From positions 4,887,679-4,951,678 of the forward strand of contig JANPWX010000449.1 in the NCBI GenBank assembly GCA_024734555.1: a DNA stretch of 64,000 nt, given 5' to 3'. The number at the start of each line of letters is the position of its first letter. Position 1 is the first letter of the stretch. This document shows positions 57,561 through 64,000 of the stretch, piece after piece. Under the pieces are notes generated by a model. The model did not search any database. It saw nothing but the letters and a program-made list of their open reading frames with translations, and was not told the DNA's origin. The DNA is from Trochalopteron elliotii (taxonomy: Eukaryota; Chordata; Aves; Passeriformes; Leiothrichidae). The position numbers and the translations under genes are program-made.

Positions 57561-60500
57561 TGCTGATCCATCTGAAATTTCTACTGTTGTGGGTAGAAGA
57601 GTCACATAAAACCATGCTCCATTATCAGTTTCTGCTACTCAAGATCTAAACAGTGAAGCTGCCTCTGGTGTTCGAAAGGGCAGGCTGGTGATTCTGACTT
57701 TAGTTCTGGGGATTTTTAGAAGAATATAGCTTTGGGTACTCTCACCACCAAAAATGCTTTTGAATGTGCTCATCAAGGAAAGGAACATAAGGCCCCAGAT
57801 GCTTCTTAGGACAATATTTGAGAGCATAATGTGTCTATCTTGCACTGCCTGCTCTCAGTAGCTTACCACAATAGTAGAAACAGGAGATCTCAATATCCCA
57901 ATAACAGAAACAAGAATGCATGAAAATGGAAATGATGCATATTTAAAACACTTAGCCACTACTCCTGATGCAGTTGTTCCAGTATGTGCTCAGATATGAA
58001 ATATTATAACACCATTGACACATCCAGATGTATTTTGTCTTGGCCTTGAAGGTGCTTTTCCTCGCATCCCTGAACAACTATAATGCTTTGAGTGCTCTAA
58101 AGCTCAGCAAATAATGGATTACCCAAGTTTTTCTTTAATTCTCTGCCTTCCCAGACATGCCAGGCTGGGTATATGCCCATGTGTGAGAGGCTACCAGTGC
58201 CCAAGCATCCAAGAGTGTGATGGGTCTGAGGTGAGTGGCACAGACACTGGCTGATGCTCTCTGCTGTGAGACAATCTGCACAACAGTGGATGTACAGAGC
58301 TGTGGCTCCTCAAACACAGCTTCACATCCCCTGTTCCTGCTTCTCATCCTGTTCCTGTTCCTGTTCCTGTTCCCCTGCAGAGAAGAGAAAAATGGGTAGA
58401 CATTTCTTCAAGAAGAGAAGCCAAGAACACCTATATGAACTTCACTGAATAGCTCAGAGGCCATGAAAGGCAAGCAATGAAGGTTATACAGAGGCAAAGA
58501 ATTTTACCAAAATCAGTGGGATTACAGTTAGTGCAGTGATCTGGGCCAGCAGCATACACTGCAGGCTCAGCACCCTGCTTAGGCAATATTACCATGAATT
58601 TGTTCATGCTACCACAGTTTTTCAAAGCAGATGATGAATGAAACTGTTCAACAGGGTTCAAAAATGAACAAAAGAAAGCCTAATGAAGATATGAGGCACA
58701 TTTTCACGTAACATGAGCATTGCAAGTTTATTTGGGAAATGTCATAATCCAGGATTATTAAAAACAAAAGTAACACCTTTAGTTTACAAAGTCCCAAAGC
58801 TTCATATTGCTCAAATCTGGATGCCATCACTAGTCCCACTTCTCCTATTCCTGTGCTGACAGCTGTTCTTGGAGCAGGAGAATTGCTAAGATACATCTTT
58901 GGTTTGAGCCAACATGAATGTCCTAATGTATTTACATTTTCTTCTTCTTCCTAGAATGCATAATAGGAGACACAGAAAGCTATTCAAAGAATAAAAACAA
59001 AGTTCTGTTTTTCAAGACATTACCATCCAAGACAAGGTACAGATGGAAAGAGGCAGATGGAAACAAAAAGGAATCAGTGGCACAACATCAGTCAACATGA
59101 GTGTCATTAAGATCATTGCAGCAGCAGTTTTACCACTGTAGGTTTGTTCCTGGCATTAGGGCAAGAAATGTTTTAAGAGGAGGCTTGGAGAAGGATAATG
59201 AGGCATTTTTACTGGTGTTGACAAAATTCCTCCAGAGTGTGAAGATGCAAATACTCATTTTCTTTAAATTAGGAGTTAGGGATTCCACTTTATATTTTCA
59301 TATTTTAATTTCCTGATCAAAATTCCAATTACTTTCCATTACCAGTGTTCTGTTACTCAAGATTATAAAAAAAATCAAAGTAAATGCCTATTCCTCTGTA
59401 TTAAAACTGTATATATTTAGAGGTCTGAAGGCCTTTCAAAGCCTTGTATGCTTTGGTGCATATTCTGTTGCATGTGAGCCCCAAAATAATTTGGTGTGAC
59501 AGCTTCCAGCCTGGGAACCAGGGACAAAGGTGTGTCTCTAATAAAGAGTGCAACTTAATGCACTATTAAAATACACTTGGGAGAGTTGAAAACTAAAATT
59601 TCCAATGCAGCAGAAGAGGGAACAGGTGATATAATAGTCAAAACCACAAGAGGTGAGAAAGAAGAGTTGATGTGGCAAAACTTTCACTGAACTCAGGGTT
59701 TGCTCCTGTCCTTGTCCACTTTCTTTTCCAGCGCGGCTTGTGAGATTTATGTCTCCCCTCCAGTGAGCCTTCTGTGTGTCAAATGGAGATTAGATTTCTC
59801 CCCACTCAGCAGCCTCAGGTGGGTACCTGCAGTGACCCACCACCTGTAAACAGAGCCCTATTTTACCCTTGCTAATGTCTCCATGCTGGAGGGTAGTGGA
59901 GAAAGTGAGCAGTAGAGAACTTCTTGGACTGTCTGTTTGGAGACAGTGGCCTGTGTACACTGTACATGAACAAGCAGGACTCCTCTGTCACCTTCCTGGA
60001 CTCAGGAAAGCTGAAAGAGATGGGGGAATCCATTCAGAAACACTCTCACCTTCAGCACTCAAGGATCCTGCTCCCACCCATGGCCGCAGAGGAGACTCAG
60101 CCAGGCTCAGCTGTACTTTCCATGTGTACTCTCCACATGCAGTTTTCAAACCTCTGCTGCTCCCTCCCCAAGTCCAGGGTAGGCCTAACTCCATGCACAA
60201 AGTGTACTTCTATTTCTGGTTCATCTTCCAAACATCCTCATTAGCGGGATAAGTGCCATCTCGTTCTAACCTGCTCTTTACAAAACTGAATCGCTGCTTT
60301 AGCTGGATGTTACTCATACTGAAATCAAGTTTATGTCTTTTTAAAGGGAAAAATGCATCAGTCCTAGCCACCTACTGAGCTACCATATTTCATGCCTAGA
60401 GGCTTCGTCAAGCACCTGATGATTTTTCAGAAAGGGAATGAAACCTATGTGTGTTTTCATCAATGTTGAGGGAAAAAATCCTAACCCTGAACAGCAGAAA

Positions 60501-63500
60501 ATCTGAGCGCCAAGAAACAACAATGAAAAAAAAAGCCTCAAACCAATTTTTTAAAAATCCATGTTTTTTTTAAAGATTCTGGTTTTAGACTCCTAAAGAA
60601 ATTTTAGATACAAATTCCAAACATTTCTCTTTGCTCTAAAGGTAAGAAATCCTAACCCATTTCACCTTCTTAGTAAATTCACACCTTCTTTTGTTTGTGT
60701 AGCTAATGTTACTATTTTACAGTATTAGTGCGAACTCTAGGAAGCAGGTATATACTTACTTCACTTAGCAAGGAGAAAGAAATGGAATAAAACCCAACTT
60801 TCTTTACTTCATTCCTTCAGTTTTACAGCCAGGATATTGTGCAGCCTAGCGGTCTCCAAGCTGTAGTGATATTCAGAACTAAAACCCACCAGTTATACCC
60901 AGAGAGACTTTTGAGAGCTCCTCTATCCCATTAAGCAGGATTCTTTAGCAGAGCTTCTCTTCACACGTGAAATCTGTCCAAGCCTCCATGCTTCAGTCCC
61001 TCACGCTTCTGGAGCAGTCACTCACACCTGTCAACAGATCCAACAGGGAACCACGTGTGGCACATTACATGGATGAAGCCTCTTGATATTTCTCCTCAGT
61101 CCCATGAACCTTTCTCACATGATTTGCAGAGTCTGTTTTCTTTTTGTGTCTCATGATAAACAGAAGCAGTGATTGCGATCTGTAATCCCTTAATGATGAC
61201 AGGAATTTCTCAGTCCCACACCCTTCCAGCACATAGTTTTTAAATCTGAATTTATGTTGGCTGCCTGTTACAGACAGAGGAGTTTTGTATGCATGTAAAT
61301 ATACTTTATGAGTAATATTTGAAAGTATCTTGTTACTTCATTTTTACTTCAGTGTTTCCCTACAAGTTAAACATTAGATAAACTCCACCTTGTTACTTGC
61401 TAACTCATCAGTAAATTAATGCCTATCCAGTAGTGGATAGGGTTTATCAGTCATCTTTTCTTATGATTTATGGTTTTGAAAGTTGGAAAGGAGTAGTTTG
61501 ATTTTGATGCCTTTCTATAAAGGCATTCCAAACACTTTACATATTAATTAGGAGAGGAATTCTTGAGAAAGATAGAGTCACTCCTCTTCTAAAAGACTAC
61601 AAGTAATTAATATCCACCGGACAATCCACTGCACTTCTCAGTAGTGGCTCCAGTCATTAGTAATCCTCTCTGTTGAAGATATCTCATTTCTACTCTAAAT
61701 ATATTTGCTGCAGCACCTAGCTATTTAATTTCATTATGTTTACATGGGCAAGACTAGAACCCTCATAACCCTTTGTTCCCTTTTGCCCACTAAGGTATTT
61801 AGAGATAGGGCTTAGTCACTGTTTCTTTTCCCTGCTTGATAAGCAAGGTTCTTAATTTGCATTCTAATGCAGCTCATGGTCAGAAAGTTGAGGCAGCAGA
61901 AAGGGCTCCAAGGTGCAGGGAGGCGTTTTCCCCTCAGGCCAAGGAAGGGAAGAGGTCAGTTGCTTGTTGCCTAATGGCTATGCAGGTCTATTAATTTCAC
62001 AGGGAAAAATCACTATTGCAGTGCTCCCTCCAGTTCTGAAGAGGATGGGATGGATCACAAAGTGATAAATGCTTGGGATTCTAAAGGCACAGTGGTGCTA
62101 TTGAGTTTTCACATATTATGATAGCAAATGATAAGAAGGGTAAGAAATTATTTTATTGTGGTATAGTAATACCAGTATTAAGGGAAAAGTTAACTGACAG
62201 AGGTATTAACTTTCTCTTTTCCCTGATGTGCAAAGGAGTAACAAGAAACAGCATCTTAAGACTGAGGTCATCACACTCAACCTTGAAATTAGCTGTAATT
62301 TTCTAGCAATAAATTTCCAGTTGTAGAGATTACATAGAGAAGTGATACGTTTTCCATTGCATTGGAGTCTTCAAAATGAGATTAAGTGTCTTGGAAAGAA
62401 CAAAGAATTCTTTAATTCGGCTTCTGCAAAAAAAATACATACATCGATTACATATAGAGGAAACAAGATAAGAAATTTAGAACAACAGTTTCTAGTGTCA
62501 GGAACAAGAAGTACAAACAAGTCATTCCACTGCATTTACAATTTTTTAAGAAGTCAGGAGCATGGCCAAGGGTGTGGTACTGTAAGCAACATCCAAGAAA
62601 CGGTCCAGCAGTGTGGAGGAAGCACTGCTTGGAGCTATTAAGCTATCTTTAATTTATTCTTAATTCAGATTTCAGTGGTGTTGGAGATACCTGTATAACA
62701 AAAATTTGTTTTGACTTTAGTGCTTGTGATACCATAATAGACTGAACTACTTTTTAAAGACAAATACCATAATTGTTATTTACAATTAATTTTTCTTGTT
62801 ATTACTTTAGATGATATACTTAAATTCCTTTAATTGTTCAGTTAAATATTCATGCACATTATGTTAAATTTTACATTAAGACATAATTAATAACTGTTTA
62901 AGGAAAATTACTGTATTCTTGACAACTGTCGTATACCTGACATTACTGGTACATATTCTCAATCTTTTATGGGGTTTTTTTCTGCATTGGTTTCTTTTTC
63001 TCAATTGCATCTTGTGGCAGACACACCTTAAGAGTAGGCTGTGAAAATTTCTGTACATGATCTAGTATTTTTCCTTTCAAATTAATGAAATATAGAATGA
63101 ACAGTGTAGAAGTGCAGTTCTCTGTATGCAGAACTGATCCATGAAGGCAGTGCAGTCAAATTTTAATTTCTATTTAGGAAGGAAACAGAACAGTTGCCCT
63201 GTTTTGGGAGTCTAATTCCAGGGCCTAATTAGTAGTCAGTTTGCCCAAGTGCCACTGAAATGCAATTTCTCTTTTACAAATCCATTTTCCTCCTCAACTA
63301 ATGTCAGAGGAATGAAAGTCTCCATCATTTCTTGCTTCTCAGTGACCCCTACATAGCAATGTTCTGTGTAAGAAAAAAAAAATTCCATGTCTCAGTTCCC
63401 TAAATTTCATGTGAAGCTGTCTGAAAGTTTTTTATTTTCTTTCTTTTTCCCTTTTTTGCTCAATAGTGTACTTTGGTAGTAGCCTGTGCCTGTTCTACAA

Positions 63501-64000
63501 TTTTCATGTCATTCAAGGTTTCTTTTGCCCCTTGAAAACTAGACATCCAGTCTCTGGCAGAATCATCTGTCTGCAAGCTACAACATCTACAGCAAGCCCT
63601 CAATTTTCAAAATACTATGCAGCCTTTTATCCATAGCATATCCATTAAAAGCAATTCCTGAACCAAAAACATGCTCTTAATGTCAGGAAATCTATCTCAT
63701 TGAGTGATTCTTCTGGATACACCAACCTGCAACTCTAATTCTGCTCTTTGATGCATCAGAATCACCTGTAAATGATCATGCACTCACTGAATATATTATT
63801 TTCCTGTCTCCTTTCTGTCAACACAAAAGATTTAATTTAAGATTGCTGTTAATATTTGATATTACTTTTTATGCATTATAAATAAATTAAAAATATATGG
63901 TAGTGAAAATCACACACATACACCCAGATATATGCATGTAAAAATGTGACCTGACCTAAAAACCAAAAGGCAGCTCTCCTTTCCTGTGCCTGCCTAAGGG
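57561..64000. other. Intergenic unique DNA to the window end
   Basis: No exon, RNA gene or mobile element was recognised. There is a hexamer repeat at about 58344-58375. A locally GC-richer patch lies at 59690-60240 with overlapping open frames on both strands, none of them recognised. The last part (62650-64000) is AT-rich and may hold conserved non-coding sequence, which I cannot test. Confidence 0.55.
58344..58375. repeat. (CCTGTT)n short tandem repeat
   Basis: Four or so units of cctgtt are followed by cccctgcag at 58371-58379. The tract is pyrimidine-rich and ends in CAG, so it also resembles a strong splice acceptor. Confidence 0.8.

Noticed and set aside
59869..60252. Overlapping frames of 106-127 codons on +
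   Set aside because: GC-richer patch with open frames on both strands, no recognised domain and no convincing splice sites.
1..64000. CRISPR arrays, operons, bacterial promoters, tRNA or rRNA genes
   Set aside because: None seen. The window is vertebrate nuclear DNA with introns and CR1 repeats.

Overview
The window looks like the chromosome of a bird. It has spliced exons, a low gene density, many diverged CR1 LINE fragments (the dominant avian interspersed repeat), a fragment of a common avian ERVL-type LTR and two intact solo LTRs. Nothing suggests bacterial or viral genomic DNA. I cannot resolve the species.

One gene is recognised with confidence. The last four coding exons of AASDHPPT (4'-phosphopantetheinyl transferase) lie on the + strand at 2946-3067, 3788-3949, 10054-10131 and 14515-14673. 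All have good splice sites and compatible phases. Together they encode the C-terminal 172 or so residues, ending in a stop codon at 14671-14673, and include the catalytic W-x-x-K-E-S motif. The first exons lie upstream of the window. The introns carry CR1 pieces and one ERVL LTR fragment. A 3' UTR follows, with a possible polyadenylation signal near 15285.

From about 15.3 kb to 64 kb I find no exon of a known gene. This fits the vertebrate gene order in which a long desert follows AASDHPPT before GUCY1A2 (order from general knowledge, not shown here). The desert holds AT-rich unique DNA, further CR1 fragments, a nested arrangement in which a 314-bp class II (ERVK-like) solo LTR with a 6-bp target duplication interrupts a CR1, and a CpG-rich 613-bp solo LTR with a 5-bp target duplication that looks much younger than its surroundings.

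Two open reading frames are worth testing as unannotated genes or pseudogenes: a phase-compatible two-exon candidate on + (21184-21342 joined to 25420-25650), and a 96-codon frame on - (38157-38447) whose composition looks protein-like. Neither was recognised. I did not find a novel multi-gene system.
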